Source: Thiomicrospira pelophila DSM 1534 (GTDB lineage Bacteria; Pseudomonadota; Gammaproteobacteria; Thiomicrospirales; Thiomicrospiraceae). From it: a stretch of DNA of 64,000 nucleotides. The notes below the pieces were generated by a model. That model searched no databases. It had not been told where the DNA came from and worked only from the letters and a program-made list of their open reading frames with translations. Every line of letters begins with the position of its first letter. Position 1 is the stretch's first letter. Shown in pieces: positions 1 to 11,509 of the stretch. Made by a program: the position numbers and the translations under genes. The stretch covers positions 1,488,001-1,552,000 of the forward strand of contig NZ_JOMR01000001.1 in the NCBI RefSeq assembly GCF_000711195.1, read 5' to 3'.

Positions 1-32
1 CTGTACAAAGCATTAACTTCATCTCTAAACAT
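1..32 (-). CDS. start of an unidentified gene downstream of SPS (partial)
   Basis: An ATG at 32-30 overlaps the stop codon of the sucrose-phosphate synthase gene by 8 nt and opens a frame reading MFRDEVNALY to the window edge. Such overlap suggests translational coupling in one operon. By context it could encode another sucrose enzyme, such as a phosphatase, kinase or amylosucrase, but ten residues do not allow identification. Confidence 0.4.
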   Translation of the reverse strand, partial: MFRDEVNALY

Positions 33-2217
33 CCTTGCCTTCTATGGCGTCACTACTGTCTATTTCTGCTTGCACTTCTGGTGGACGGCATTTACCAAAA
101 AAATCATAGTGTTCAATAGCCTCTAAAATGCCTGCTTCGTAGCTTTGCTTTGCATAATAAATCCTCTTAAATTCTTGAATTTGAGAAAGATCCTCTTTAT
201 GACGGTTAGCAACCACGACCGCGAGCGTATTCCCCCGCATCATATCCTCATCGGCACCAGAGCCACCTGCAACCAGAATATGTTCTATTGGTATTTGCCA
301 ACGATCAGCCACATAGCGCAAAGCCATCCCTTTGGATGCACGCATAGGCAATATGTCTAGGTAATTATCAAATGAAAGCTGTGTATTTGCCGACAGGTCT
401 TCTTGATGAAGTATGGCGTTAATATAATCAAGGTCGGTTACATCCTTATTAAGATAATAACTAATTTTAAAAGGCGTTTGCTCAGCCTTTGGTTGAATAT
501 TTAAGCCCGGGTGACCATCCATAATATCTTTGATTTTATGTCTTACCCAATGAAAATCGATGTGTTTTGCCCAATACTGGTCTTGATTAAGCTTGGGCGC
601 ATAGTATATTTCAGTACCGGAACTGGTGATTAAGGTGTCTGGCTCTGGAATTTTGTAATGTTTGAGCATACGCAGAGCTGAATCCAGCCTTCTATTAGTC
701 GCAATAACAAACAAAGTCGATTTACGGTGTTTTTTCAACAATGCGATGAGCTCGGCTAAGGCTTCTGGATTGCCTACTAAGTTGTGATCTAGGCTTGTTA
801 CCAAGGCTCTATCCCTATACAGTTCCGAGCGTCTTGAAATAGGTGTTCTTGGCAATCGTTCTGAGTTTTTCACAATTGGGGTTATTAAATCTAAATAACG
901 TTCTGCGTGGGCTTTCCATGCATAGTGTTGCTTCACACCACTTAACCCATGCTTAATCATTTGATTTTTCTGCTTTGGCTGATTAAACATATCAAGCAAG
1001 GCTTGGGTAATGGTTTGTGGCTCTAATGGGTCTATAAGAATTCCATTTTGACAATTCGCAATAATATCATTTGGCCCACCGTCTTCGGTTGCCACAATTG
1101 GCAAGCCCGATGCAGATGCCTCAATTAAGGTTAAACCAAACGGCTCTGTTAAGGCTGGATTAACAAAAACGCCGCCCGATGCGGCCGCGATTCGATAGAT
1201 AAAGGCCACGTCATTACGACAATGATGTTTTGGCAAAGACACTTTTCCATACAAGTCATAGCGATCAATCATTAACCAGATTTCATGAAACACTTGTTGT
1301 GCTCCAGATTCCAAGTCATCCACATCATCTCGGTTACCCGCGATAATCACTAAGTTGGCTTTTTCTTGTAGTTCAGGTGATTGGCCAAAAGCTTCAACCA
1401 AAGCGGCAATATTTTTACGTGGGTCTGGTCTGGACAGCGCAAGAACGATCGGTTTGCCTGGGTCGGTGAGCGAATAGGTTAACTGCTGATAAAGCTCTGA
1501 ACTTAATTCATCACCTCGCGGCGGCTGAAATTGATCTAAATTGGTGCCAGGAGGAATAACCCGCATTTGATCTGGCTGATAGAAATCATATATTTCATAC
1601 TGCTCTTCAATTTCTTGGTGTGTACTGGCAATCACCCTTTCGGCTGTGGCCAAAACATGCTCTTCGGCGTTAATCCGTCTGGACATGTTGTACTGTTCTT
1701 CAATCTCTTTTGACGGAACACCGTTTGCAAAGAGTCGTGCTCGCTTAATACGTCCTAACGAATGACCTGTATGAATAAGGGGGATTGATAATTGATTCGC
1801 TAATTGACTACCCACATAACCTGCGTCAGCATAATGGCTATGAATAATGTCTGGGTAATGGTTTTGATGACGGAAATACCCCATCATATTATCAGCAAAA
1901 GTATCAAGGTAGTCCCATAACTGCTCTTTAAAAATATACTCTTCTGGGCCTGCTTCTATTCTGATTATAGAGAGCTTATCGTTTAGCTTTTCAATCGGTT
2001 GTGCATACTCAGAATCACAAGCCTTATCTTTAACTAGGCGCGTAAAAAGCTCGACCTTCCCCACTTCAGGCCTTTCTGATAATGCCTGAGCGAGCTCAAG
2101 GACATAAAGAGTTTGACCGCCTGTATCAGCATCTCGACCTAACTCCAGGTTGTTTCCTCGAATAAGACCATGAACACTAATAAGAGCTATGTAAAAATCA
2201 GCTTGCTTTTCGTTCAT
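25..2217 (-). CDS. sucrose-phosphate synthase with degenerate C-terminal HAD domain
   Basis: GT-B glycosyltransferase of family 4 that would make sucrose 6-phosphate from UDP- or ADP-glucose and fructose 6-phosphate in the cytoplasm. The N-terminal GT half spans about residues 8-450, with the GGQT loop near residue 34, the SRPDPRKN donor-site segment near 262 and the E-x7-E motif EPFGLTLIE at 358-366. Residues about 470-715 form a sucrose-phosphatase-like HAD domain. Its first motif reads LVTSLDHNL, so the nucleophilic Asp is Ser (about 475) and the usual Thr is Asn, and the fourth motif has GGSG in place of GDSG. The domain is therefore probably catalytically dead, as in some cyanobacterial SPS proteins. 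Likely role: sucrose synthesis as a compatible solute. Confidence 0.9.
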   Translation of the reverse strand: MNEKQADFYIALISVHGLIRGNNLELGRDADTGGQTLYVLELAQALSERPEVGKVELFTRLVKDKACDSEYAQPIEKLNDKLSIIRIEAGPEEYIFKEQLWDYLDTFADNMMGYFRHQNHYPDIIHSHYADAGYVGSQLANQLSIPLIHTGHSLGRIKRARLFANGVPSKEIEEQYNMSRRINAEEHVLATAERVIASTHQEIEEQYEIYDFYQPDQMRVIPPGTNLDQFQPPRGDELSSELYQQLTYSLTDPGKPIVLALSRPDPRKNIAALVEAFGQSPELQEKANLVIIAGNRDDVDDLESGAQQVFHEIWLMIDRYDLYGKVSLPKHHCRNDVAFIYRIAAASGGVFVNPALTEPFGLTLIEASASGLPIVATEDGGPNDIIANCQNGILIDPLEPQTITQALLDMFNQPKQKNQMIKHGLSGVKQHYAWKAHAERYLDLITPIVKNSERLPRTPISRRSELYRDRALVTSLDHNLVGNPEALAELIALLKKHRKSTLFVIATNRRLDSALRMLKHYKIPEPDTLITSSGTEIYYAPKLNQDQYWAKHIDFHWVRHKIKDIMDGHPGLNIQPKAEQTPFKISYYLNKDVTDLDYINAILHQEDLSANTQLSFDNYLDILPMRASKGMALRYVADRWQIPIEHILVAGGSGADEDMMRGNTLAVVVANRHKEDLSQIQEFKRIYYAKQSYEAGILEAIEHYDFFGKCRPPEVQAEIDSSDAIEGKDV

Positions 2218-2675
2218 ACTTGCTCGCTTTTTAACTGCGTGAATTCAGAAAATAATGCAACACTTGAAAATTTTAGAATTGGCGGTCAATGTCCCAAAGA
2301 TCGTTACCTCACAAAACACTCTACCGCCAAAGATGACATAATTGCGCCAACTGACCCTATAAGAAAGATACCAGATTCATAAATACAATGCGCAAAGTTT
2401 TGTAGTGCCACTATCACCAAAATTTTGAAGGCGAGCCACCGCGAAACTAAAACAGCTAGTATTTTAAGTGTTCTCTGCCCCACTAGAAGCTGTAGCGGAT
2501 TCGAGTCTGAATTCAACTGAAAATATCGGTCTGGTTTTTGTCATCTTTGATATGATATAGATTTAACATCTATATTTAGGTAGCCAAGTTTGACTTCACC
2601 ACTAAAGGATGTCGATCTAGATAGGCATGTAAAACAAGTCATGAACGATTTAAAAGATTTACAAGCCGGATAGTT
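2218..2675. other. intergenic region without a convincing gene
   Basis: This 458-bp gap separates the divergent SPS and HD-GYP genes. A minus-strand open frame (2304-2516, 70 codons, hydrophobic) lacks a clear ribosome site and resembles no family I know. A possible promoter for the HD-GYP gene lies at its right end. I see no insertion-sequence ends or RNA gene. Confidence 0.5.
2547..2576 (+). promoter_or_regulatory. candidate sigma-70 promoter of the HD-GYP gene
   Basis: A -35-like TTGATA (2547-2552) and a -10-like TATATT (2571-2576) are separated by 18 bp, about 100 bp upstream of the HD-GYP start codon. The region is AT-rich, so chance matches are possible. Confidence 0.35.
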
Positions 2676-3863
2676 ATGCCCTACTCTACCTTTCAAAAAC
2701 CTGTTATGTGGCGTGATACCCTGACCCGGTTGCTATGGGTAAATTTGGTGTTCGTGCTATTAGCCATTTTCGCTAATTTTTTTCTCGCGCGCTGGCCGTT
2801 GCTAATAGCTCACTCTATTGCGTTTATCGCACTTACACTGATCCTAATCAGCACCTATAAGTTTAAAATCGAGCAGATACAACAAACCTATCTTGCCGTA
2901 ATGTGGGTGTACTTCTTCAGTTTTTTCTGGGTCGGTGACGCTCAAACCTATGATGTATTGTGGCTAACACTCTTCCCTGCGATGGCGGCCTTTGTTCTAG
3001 AAGAGCAACGCCAACTACTAGGCTGGCACCTAAGCTTCATCTTTGGACTTGTCGCCGTAATGGGATTAACCATCATCGCGCCTGACCATATAGAGTACAC
3101 GCCTCTTATCGTGAGTAACTTAATCTTTGCGACCAGTTTTATCAGCTTAATTGCCTGGTTTAATTTCCGCTTTAAACTTCAACTACAACAAGCTCAAATC
3201 GGCTTTCAAAAACAACTGGAAAGCCGCGTTGAACAGGCTACCAACACCATATCAAAACTGAATGACCAGCTAGAAGCTTCTCAGCGAGATGTGGTTCTGA
3301 GGTTGGGCGAAATTTGTGAAGTGCGCTCAAAAGAAACTGGCCAACACGTGCAAAGAGTATCTGAGTATAGTCGTTATCTCGCTCAACTCGCTGGACTGGA
3401 TGAAAAAGATATCGATATTATCCATGATGCCGCACCACTTCACGATGTTGGCAAGGTGGCTATTGAAGATTCAATATTAAATAAACCGGGAAAATACAAC
3501 GAGTATGAATACTCGATTATGCGCCAACATGCCCAAATAGGTTACGACCTGCTTAGCACCTCAAAACAGCCACTACTCCAAGCCGCCGCCACTATTGCGA
3601 GAGATCATCATGAATGGTGGAATGGTCAGGGGTATCCGAATCAAACATCCGGTGAACAAATTCATATTTATGGCCGCATTGTCGCTATCGCAGATGTATT
3701 TGATGCATTATCGTTTGAGCGCGTGTACAAACCGGCCTGGGAAGATGCAAGAATTCGTGATTTCTTCGAACAACAAAAAGGCGTTCAGTTTGATCCAGTC
3801 TTGAGTGAACTTTTCCTTCAAAACTTCGACCGGTTTACGGCGTTAAGAAATCAATACAGATAG
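2676..3863 (+). CDS. membrane-anchored HD-GYP phosphodiesterase
   Basis: Predicted c-di-GMP phosphodiesterase. About six hydrophobic segments (residues 18-38, 42-60, 70-86, 93-108, 118-136, 144-162) form a membrane sensor region, followed by a short coiled coil (about 165-205) and an HD-GYP domain to the C-terminus. Visible metal and catalytic residues include H256-D257 in APLHDVGK, HHE at 311-313 and the GYP triad at 319-321. Such proteins hydrolyse c-di-GMP to pGpG or GMP, promoting motility over biofilm. There is no receiver domain, so the input is presumably sensed by the membrane part. The ribosome site before the ATG is weak. Confidence 0.88.
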   Translation: MPYSTFQKPVMWRDTLTRLLWVNLVFVLLAIFANFFLARWPLLIAHSIAFIALTLILISTYKFKIEQIQQTYLAVMWVYFFSFFWVGDAQTYDVLWLTLFPAMAAFVLEEQRQLLGWHLSFIFGLVAVMGLTIIAPDHIEYTPLIVSNLIFATSFISLIAWFNFRFKLQLQQAQIGFQKQLESRVEQATNTISKLNDQLEASQRDVVLRLGEICEVRSKETGQHVQRVSEYSRYLAQLAGLDEKDIDIIHDAAPLHDVGKVAIEDSILNKPGKYNEYEYSIMRQHAQIGYDLLSTSKQPLLQAAATIARDHHEWWNGQGYPNQTSGEQIHIYGRIVAIADVFDALSFERVYKPAWEDARIRDFFEQQKGVQFDPVLSELFLQNFDRFTALRNQYR

Positions 3864-3890
3864 TCACAGAAAAAAGATGTAAGAGATAAT

Positions 3891-3967
3891 TGGTACAACC
3901 GAGTGGATTCGAACCACCGACCCCTACCATGTCAAGGTAGTGCTCTAACCAACTGAGCTACGGTTGT
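3891..3967 (-). tRNA. tRNA-Val (GAC)
   Basis: The reverse strand folds as a full cloverleaf: acceptor ACAACCG/CGGTTGT, anticodon stem CTACC/GGTAG with loop TTGACAT giving anticodon GAC, a GGTTCGAATCC T-arm and an encoded CCA end. It is co-transcribed after tRNA-Leu. Confidence 0.95.
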
Positions 3968-3989
3968 ATATAGTAGGACTTGCAGAATT

Positions 3990-4075
3990 TGGTACCAGTG
4001 GGCGGACTCGAACCGCCACGCTTATTAGGCATCGGATTTTGAATCCGACGTGTCTACCAATTTCACCACACTGGC
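3990..4075 (-). tRNA. tRNA-Leu (CAA)
   Basis: A class II tRNA of 86 nt on the reverse strand, with anticodon stem TCGGA/TCCGA and loop TTCAAAA (anticodon CAA), a long variable arm, a T-arm GGTTCGAGTCC and an encoded CCA. The first acceptor pair is G-U. It lies 22 bp upstream of tRNA-Val. Confidence 0.95.
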
Positions 4076-4095
4076 ATGTTTTGAAACGTGAGCGC

Positions 4096-4124
4096 ATTAT
4101 AGGAACGCGCCCCCAACTTGTCAA
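4096..4124 (-). promoter_or_regulatory. consensus sigma-70 promoter of the tRNA-Leu/Val operon
   Basis: On the reverse strand, TTGACA (4124-4119) and TATAAT (4101-4096) are both perfect consensus hexamers with a 17-bp spacer, and transcription would begin just before tRNA-Leu. The GCGCTC discriminator after the -10 fits a stringently controlled stable-RNA promoter. Confidence 0.9.
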
Positions 4125-4160
4125 GCTAGCAGGCTTAAGTTTGTGAAAATTCTTTTGCGG

Positions 4161-5069
4161 TTATTTCGGTGCGTTAAAGGGGTTGAGTAGCAGTAAGGCT
4201 GACTTACCAATGCGTTTAACCAGTACTCCAGTGCTGGCGGCTTTACCGGCTTGCTGGCTTAAGCCACTTAACAACCCTTTACCCAGTACACTAACGCCCT
4301 CTTCAATCAACATATCCGTTGCTTGTTGAATTATCACGTTTTCCAAACTCATACGCAGTAGTTTCATGTTACCCACTAGGCCTGGTCGATAACCGTAGAG
4401 GTTGGCTATACGTTTGACCACGCGCGCGCTACGCCACATCAACATCAAGGTTTCGATCATGTTATTCGGGCTTAATAAACCCACGCCACCGGCTTGCAGG
4501 GCTTCTTTATTAATAATCGCTTTGGCTTGCGCTAATAATGGCTTGGCTACCATGGTGTCGTAAATAAACCATTGTTGTTCGATATCGTGGTGCGGTTTGA
4601 TTGTGTTTTTGTAGGCCTGCGCCAATGAATTAGCCGTTGGGCTTTTGGCATGCAAACTTAATAAATAATTCAATAGACTTTTGGCTTGTTTAACATCGTC
4701 TTGTTCTATTGCTTGTTGCCACTTCTCCGCAATCTGCTGAATATGCCCCATGCGCCAGTAACCCGCCACCTCGCGTGTTATTAAACCCAGCAATAAGCCA
4801 AAAAACACCAAACTAACCAACCCTAACGCCGCTGATAAAACCGGGTGCACCAACCAGGCCTGCTGCAAAGTCAAATACACATCAAACGCCATAAAGCTGA
4901 GCAAAGCCAATAAACCAAAACTGATTAACCAAAAGCCCATTCCGATTCTCGAATTGACGGTCTCGTCTTTAAGCGGTGCGGGCATGCCGGATGTGGGCTC
5001 AGGCCGCGTTACCAAATCATCCAAATCTTGGTTGAGTGACTCGGTTTTAGTACGTGAACGCTGGGTCAT
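4161..5069 (-). CDS. ycjF: YcjF-like inner-membrane protein (DUF697)
   Basis: A protein of about 302 residues with two adjacent hydrophobic helices in its first third (GFWLISFGLLALLSFMAF and HPVLSAALGLVSLVFFGLLL) and a soluble C-terminal DUF697-like region ending in a hydrophobic, Leu-rich stretch. The chosen ATG overlaps the ycjX stop as ATGA, indicating translational coupling; a longer frame to 5126 would overlap ycjX by 61 bp. YcjF accompanies YcjX in many gammaproteobacteria and belongs to envelope-stress regulons in E. coli; the molecular role is unknown. Two near-copies of the ACCAGGCCTGGT palindrome lie inside the gene. Confidence 0.85.
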   Translation of the reverse strand: MTQRSRTKTESLNQDLDDLVTRPEPTSGMPAPLKDETVNSRIGMGFWLISFGLLALLSFMAFDVYLTLQQAWLVHPVLSAALGLVSLVFFGLLLGLITREVAGYWRMGHIQQIAEKWQQAIEQDDVKQAKSLLNYLLSLHAKSPTANSLAQAYKNTIKPHHDIEQQWFIYDTMVAKPLLAQAKAIINKEALQAGGVGLLSPNNMIETLMLMWRSARVVKRIANLYGYRPGLVGNMKLLRMSLENVIIQQATDMLIEEGVSVLGKGLLSGLSQQAGKAASTGVLVKRIGKSALLLLNPFNAPK

Positions 5070-6463
5070 GTTAAAGCACCTTTTAGAAAATAATCCATTA
5101 ACTGATCTAACCCCATGCTTTGCCAATCTTGTACCGATTCGAGCTTAGGTGGCAAAGCTTGAATACGTGGATAAAAATCACCTAATGGCAAATCTTGTAG
5201 CTGAGCTGGGATAGGTTCGAAGTGCTGACGCAGGGTTTGACCTTCGGCATCTTTATATATGACGGTTTGATCTTCCGGCTGGGTTGAAATCAGCGATGCG
5301 ATTAGAAAATGTTCAAAACTGACTTCTGGTAAATCGCTTAAACGCGTACGTATGCCTTGGGTTAAAGCTTGCAGTAAACGCAATAAATTGGCGCGTTCTT
5401 GCACCGGAATCAAGTCTGACTTGGTGGCGACAAAGCCCACCTGAGTAATCTTATTTTTTCGACCTAAACGCTGGTACCATTTGCGTTTTCCGTAAACAAA
5501 ACTGCTCGATAAATGACTCATTGCCTCTTTCATTTCTTCTAGGTAATCGCGCCCAAAGCTTAAGCCTTCCAGAACGTCCACCAAGACCACTTGTTTGTCA
5601 GCTTGGTTAAAGAAATCCTGGCGAAAGGGTTTCACCCAACCTTCAACAAAACGTGTATAGTTCTGCGTCATTTTTTGCGTCCAAGGATGGGATGGATCAC
5701 TTAATACTTTGTTGGGCAAAGGACAAAATGTTTGATTCATCCAATCAAGGCCAGGTGGTGGCAAAATTAACGCACCCGGCTGCAATAACGACACACCTTT
5801 TGCCTTAGCTTTGGTTAGATAAGTTTGATAAGCCTGTACCAAACTAGCAAACGCCATATCATTTGGCATTTGGTCAAAATCAAAATTACGCAGCTCAGCT
5901 AACCAGTCTTGCGACAAGGCCGACTGCGGATCGCTCGCTAACTGGGCAAAGACTTGGGCACTCCACTGTGCGTAACTAAGTTGTTGCAACGGCAAGTCCA
6001 TCAACCATTCACCCGGGTAATCGTAAAAAAACAAACTCAATCGCTTTGAGCCAAGCAGTTTTTGCTTGATGGCATTTGACTGCTTCAGCCACAAGGTTAA
6101 ACGAAATGCGCTCACTTGATCGGTCGCTTTAGGCCACTCTCGCTTTTGCAGTTTCATCAAATTTTCGGCAAACGGAAAAGTCGATACGCCCGAAAACTCA
6201 GTGCGCAAATCCACTTTTTCAATGCGATCACGTGGTATGGCATTTAATAAGGGCAACGGGTCATGCGCACTACTGACTCGTTGATTGAGCTGCGCAATTA
6301 AGGCGGTAAACAGCATGGACTTACCACTACGGCTTAAGCCGGTAATCACAATATGGTGTTCGCGATCTTGAATCCGATCCAGCTGATCGAACCAAGCACC
6401 CAATCGAGCTTCGGCTTTATATAGCCAGCGATTGAGTCGAGTAGTTTTAGTCGTTGGATTCAA
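5066..6463 (-). CDS. ycjX: YcjX-family P-loop GTPase-like protein (DUF463)
   Basis: A 465-residue protein with an N-terminal Walker A motif GLSRSGKS (about residues 43-50), then YDYPGEW and VLVDVLEG segments typical of the YcjX family, and FVATKSD as the base-recognition motif. The length matches the family. It is followed by ycjF with a 4-bp overlap. YcjX proteins are stress-induced nucleotide-binding proteins of uncertain function, thought to act at the membrane with YcjF. Confidence 0.9.
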   Translation of the reverse strand: MNPTTKTTRLNRWLYKAEARLGAWFDQLDRIQDREHHIVITGLSRSGKSMLFTALIAQLNQRVSSAHDPLPLLNAIPRDRIEKVDLRTEFSGVSTFPFAENLMKLQKREWPKATDQVSAFRLTLWLKQSNAIKQKLLGSKRLSLFFYDYPGEWLMDLPLQQLSYAQWSAQVFAQLASDPQSALSQDWLAELRNFDFDQMPNDMAFASLVQAYQTYLTKAKAKGVSLLQPGALILPPPGLDWMNQTFCPLPNKVLSDPSHPWTQKMTQNYTRFVEGWVKPFRQDFFNQADKQVVLVDVLEGLSFGRDYLEEMKEAMSHLSSSFVYGKRKWYQRLGRKNKITQVGFVATKSDLIPVQERANLLRLLQALTQGIRTRLSDLPEVSFEHFLIASLISTQPEDQTVIYKDAEGQTLRQHFEPIPAQLQDLPLGDFYPRIQALPPKLESVQDWQSMGLDQLMDYFLKGALT

Positions 6464-6494
6464 ATCTAGTTTTGTCCGTTCAATAGTGAAAAAC

Positions 6495-7093
6495 CTAACA
6501 AGGCATAATGCCTTTCAAAAAAATACGCGTGGCTTGAGCTAAAGCTTGCTCACGCTCCTGTTTACAAACCGCATCGCCAAACAAAGCTTTAAAATACATC
6601 GGCCCCTTTATCATCTCAATAAATTGATAAGCCGCAAGGTCATAATCCTCAATCTGCAAAGCGTGCTTAGCCGATTGGTTACGTAAATAATTCGATAACA
6701 CCCGCGTGATTTTATGTGGACCATTTTCGAGGAAAATGCGCTGAACTTCAGCTTGATCGCCACTGTTATCGTTCAATACGAGTCGATATATTAATAATGC
6801 ATCCGGCTGAAACATCAGCTCCTGCATCTCACGGCCAAATTTAGTTAAGGAATCTTGCAAACTATCCGTCCAAAACTCATCGGCGTGGAATTGCGAAAAT
6901 AAGCCTCAAACAAACCCAGTTTATTGCCGAAAAACTTATATACCGTGCCCAGCGAACCACCGGATCGACGTACAATTTCATTAATACTAGCTCCAGCATA
7001 ACCCTGCTCGGCAAACACCTCACCAGCCGCCTCTAAAATTCGTTCGTGACGTTCATAACCACGTTTAGTTAAGGGGGTTTGACACTGTTCCAT
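6495..7093 (-). pseudogene. TetR/AcrR-family regulator broken by a 1-nt frameshift
   Basis: The N-terminal part from the ATG at 7093 (ribosome site GGAAAG) encodes a classical TetR helix-turn-helix, with ERILEAAGEVFAEQGY and GSLGTVYKFFGNK. The frame then shifts near 6885-6900: a TTTT run after GCTTA puts the remaining coding sequence in another frame (HADEFWTDSLQDSLTKF onward to 6495), which carries an AcrR-type C-terminal ligand domain. One extra T would restore a single protein of about 200 residues. The gene is divergent from the RND efflux operon and is its likely repressor. Either the repressor is inactivated, so efflux is derepressed, or the run was miscounted in sequencing. Confidence 0.8.
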
Positions 7094-7154
7094 AAACTTT
7101 CCATTAAACCTTTTATTACATTCATTATAGTCTATAACCATATAGTTTATGCGC

Positions 7155-7182
7155 TTGACCAAAGTGTAATGTATGCTACACT
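7155..7182 (+). promoter_or_regulatory. RND operon promoter with overlapping inverted-repeat operator
   Basis: TTGACC (7155-7160) and TACACT (7177-7182) with a 16-bp spacer form a sigma-70 promoter upstream of the adaptor gene. An inverted repeat, GTGTA-N8-TACAC (7164-7181), lies over the spacer and -10 box, as expected of a TetR-type operator. A second small repeat, TATAG-N-CTATA, at 7126-7136 lies on the side of the tetR gene. Confidence 0.6.
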
Positions 7183-7217
7183 ATTAACAATTTTAATCAA
7201 CATGGAAGAGCTGAACC

Positions 7218-8348
7218 ATGAAACACTCTATTCAATCACTCCTGAAAACTTCTTTAATTTCAGGCCTTTTTGCGTTCTCAAGCTCGGTTTTTGCGCAGAC
7301 CCCGCCGCCCTTGCCTGTCAAAACTTTGACCATAGAAAAAACAAATGTGCCTTTGTCTTATACCTACCCAGCTAGAGTCCAAAGTGCCAGTCAAATTGAA
7401 ATTCATGCACGTGTGAGTGGCTTATTATTAGAAAAGCATTATCAGGATGGCGAGCAGGTCAAAGCCGGCGACCTGCTTTATACAATTGACCCCAAGCCTT
7501 ATCAAGCGACAGTTAACCGTGCTAAAGCCCAAGTTTTAATGGAGCAAGCTAAATTGCGCCAAGCTGAACGTGAGAAAAAACGAGTGGAAGGCTTGTATCG
7601 TGAAAAAGCGGTGAGTGAGCAAGAGCGCGACCAAGCTATTTCGGCTTACGAGTTAGCTCAAGCAGGCCTGGTGGGTGCGCAAGCCGCGCTACAAGAAGCT
7701 CAGCTTAACTTGGATTACACCCAAGTGACTGCACCAACCCAAGGTTTAACTGGACAAAGAATGCATAGCGTGGGTGATTTAGTTGGGCGCGATTATGGCG
7801 CAACCCATTTAACCAACATCACACAGTTAGATCCAATTGAAGTGCATTTTTCAATTGTTGAAAAAGAGTTTGTTGAACGCGAAACGCAAATTCAGCAAGG
7901 TCAAATTCGTTACCAAAATGGCGCATCCCCAACTGTTTCGGTCACCCATTTAGGAGAAACTGTTAAGGGGCAACTCGACTATCGTGGTCACCAAGTAGAA
8001 ACGGCTACTGGCAGCGTTAAGCTACGTGCCCGCTTTGACAACCCAAACAAAAGCTTATTACCGGGTGCGTTTGTGCATGTCGATTTAACCGGAATTGAAG
8101 CGGTAAATGTGATTCAGATCCCACAAAAAGCCGTATTACAAATCGGGACACAGTCATTTGTGTATGTCGTCAAAGACGATAAAGCCACAATGCTACCAGT
8201 CGACCTTCAAACTCAAGTCGGCAATAGCTGGTTAATTAAGAAAGGACTTGAGCCGGGAGATCAATTAATTACCAATAACCTGGTTAAATTACGCCCTAAC
8301 GCACCCGTGGCCATTCAATCTGACGACGCTGAAAAAGCGGCGCAATAA
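7218..8348 (+). CDS. RND efflux periplasmic adaptor (AcrA/MexA-like)
   Basis: A membrane-fusion protein of 376 residues that links the inner-membrane pump to the outer-membrane channel. It has an N-terminal signal peptide ending near VFAQ with no lipobox, a barrel-sandwich hybrid (GLLLEKHYQDGEQVKAGDLLYTID), a helical hairpin at about residues 95-165 rich in Ala, Glu and Gln, and a C-terminal beta-barrel and membrane-proximal domain. It is first in a three-gene operon, 11 bp before the pump gene. The substrate cannot be read from sequence; AcrAB-type pumps export lipophilic drugs and detergents. Confidence 0.93.
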   Translation: MKHSIQSLLKTSLISGLFAFSSSVFAQTPPPLPVKTLTIEKTNVPLSYTYPARVQSASQIEIHARVSGLLLEKHYQDGEQVKAGDLLYTIDPKPYQATVNRAKAQVLMEQAKLRQAEREKKRVEGLYREKAVSEQERDQAISAYELAQAGLVGAQAALQEAQLNLDYTQVTAPTQGLTGQRMHSVGDLVGRDYGATHLTNITQLDPIEVHFSIVEKEFVERETQIQQGQIRYQNGASPTVSVTHLGETVKGQLDYRGHQVETATGSVKLRARFDNPNKSLLPGAFVHVDLTGIEAVNVIQIPQKAVLQIGTQSFVYVVKDDKATMLPVDLQTQVGNSWLIKKGLEPGDQLITNNLVKLRPNAPVAIQSDDAEKAAQ

Positions 8349-8359
8349 GGAGCCCCTGC

Positions 8360-11505
<3,146 letters not shown>

Positions 11506-11509
<4 letters not shown>

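Noticed and set aside
2304-2516. 70-codon hydrophobic minus-strand open frame
   Set aside because: No ribosome site, no known family, and AT-rich context; treated as chance.
2590-2673. Short upstream open frame (TTG start, ending MNDLKDLQAG) directly before the HD-GYP gene
   Set aside because: It begins too close to the predicted transcription start to have a ribosome site and has a rare start codon; no support beyond position.
3964-4146. Open frame across tRNA-Leu
   Set aside because: Shadow of the tRNA gene; such frames are common mis-annotations.
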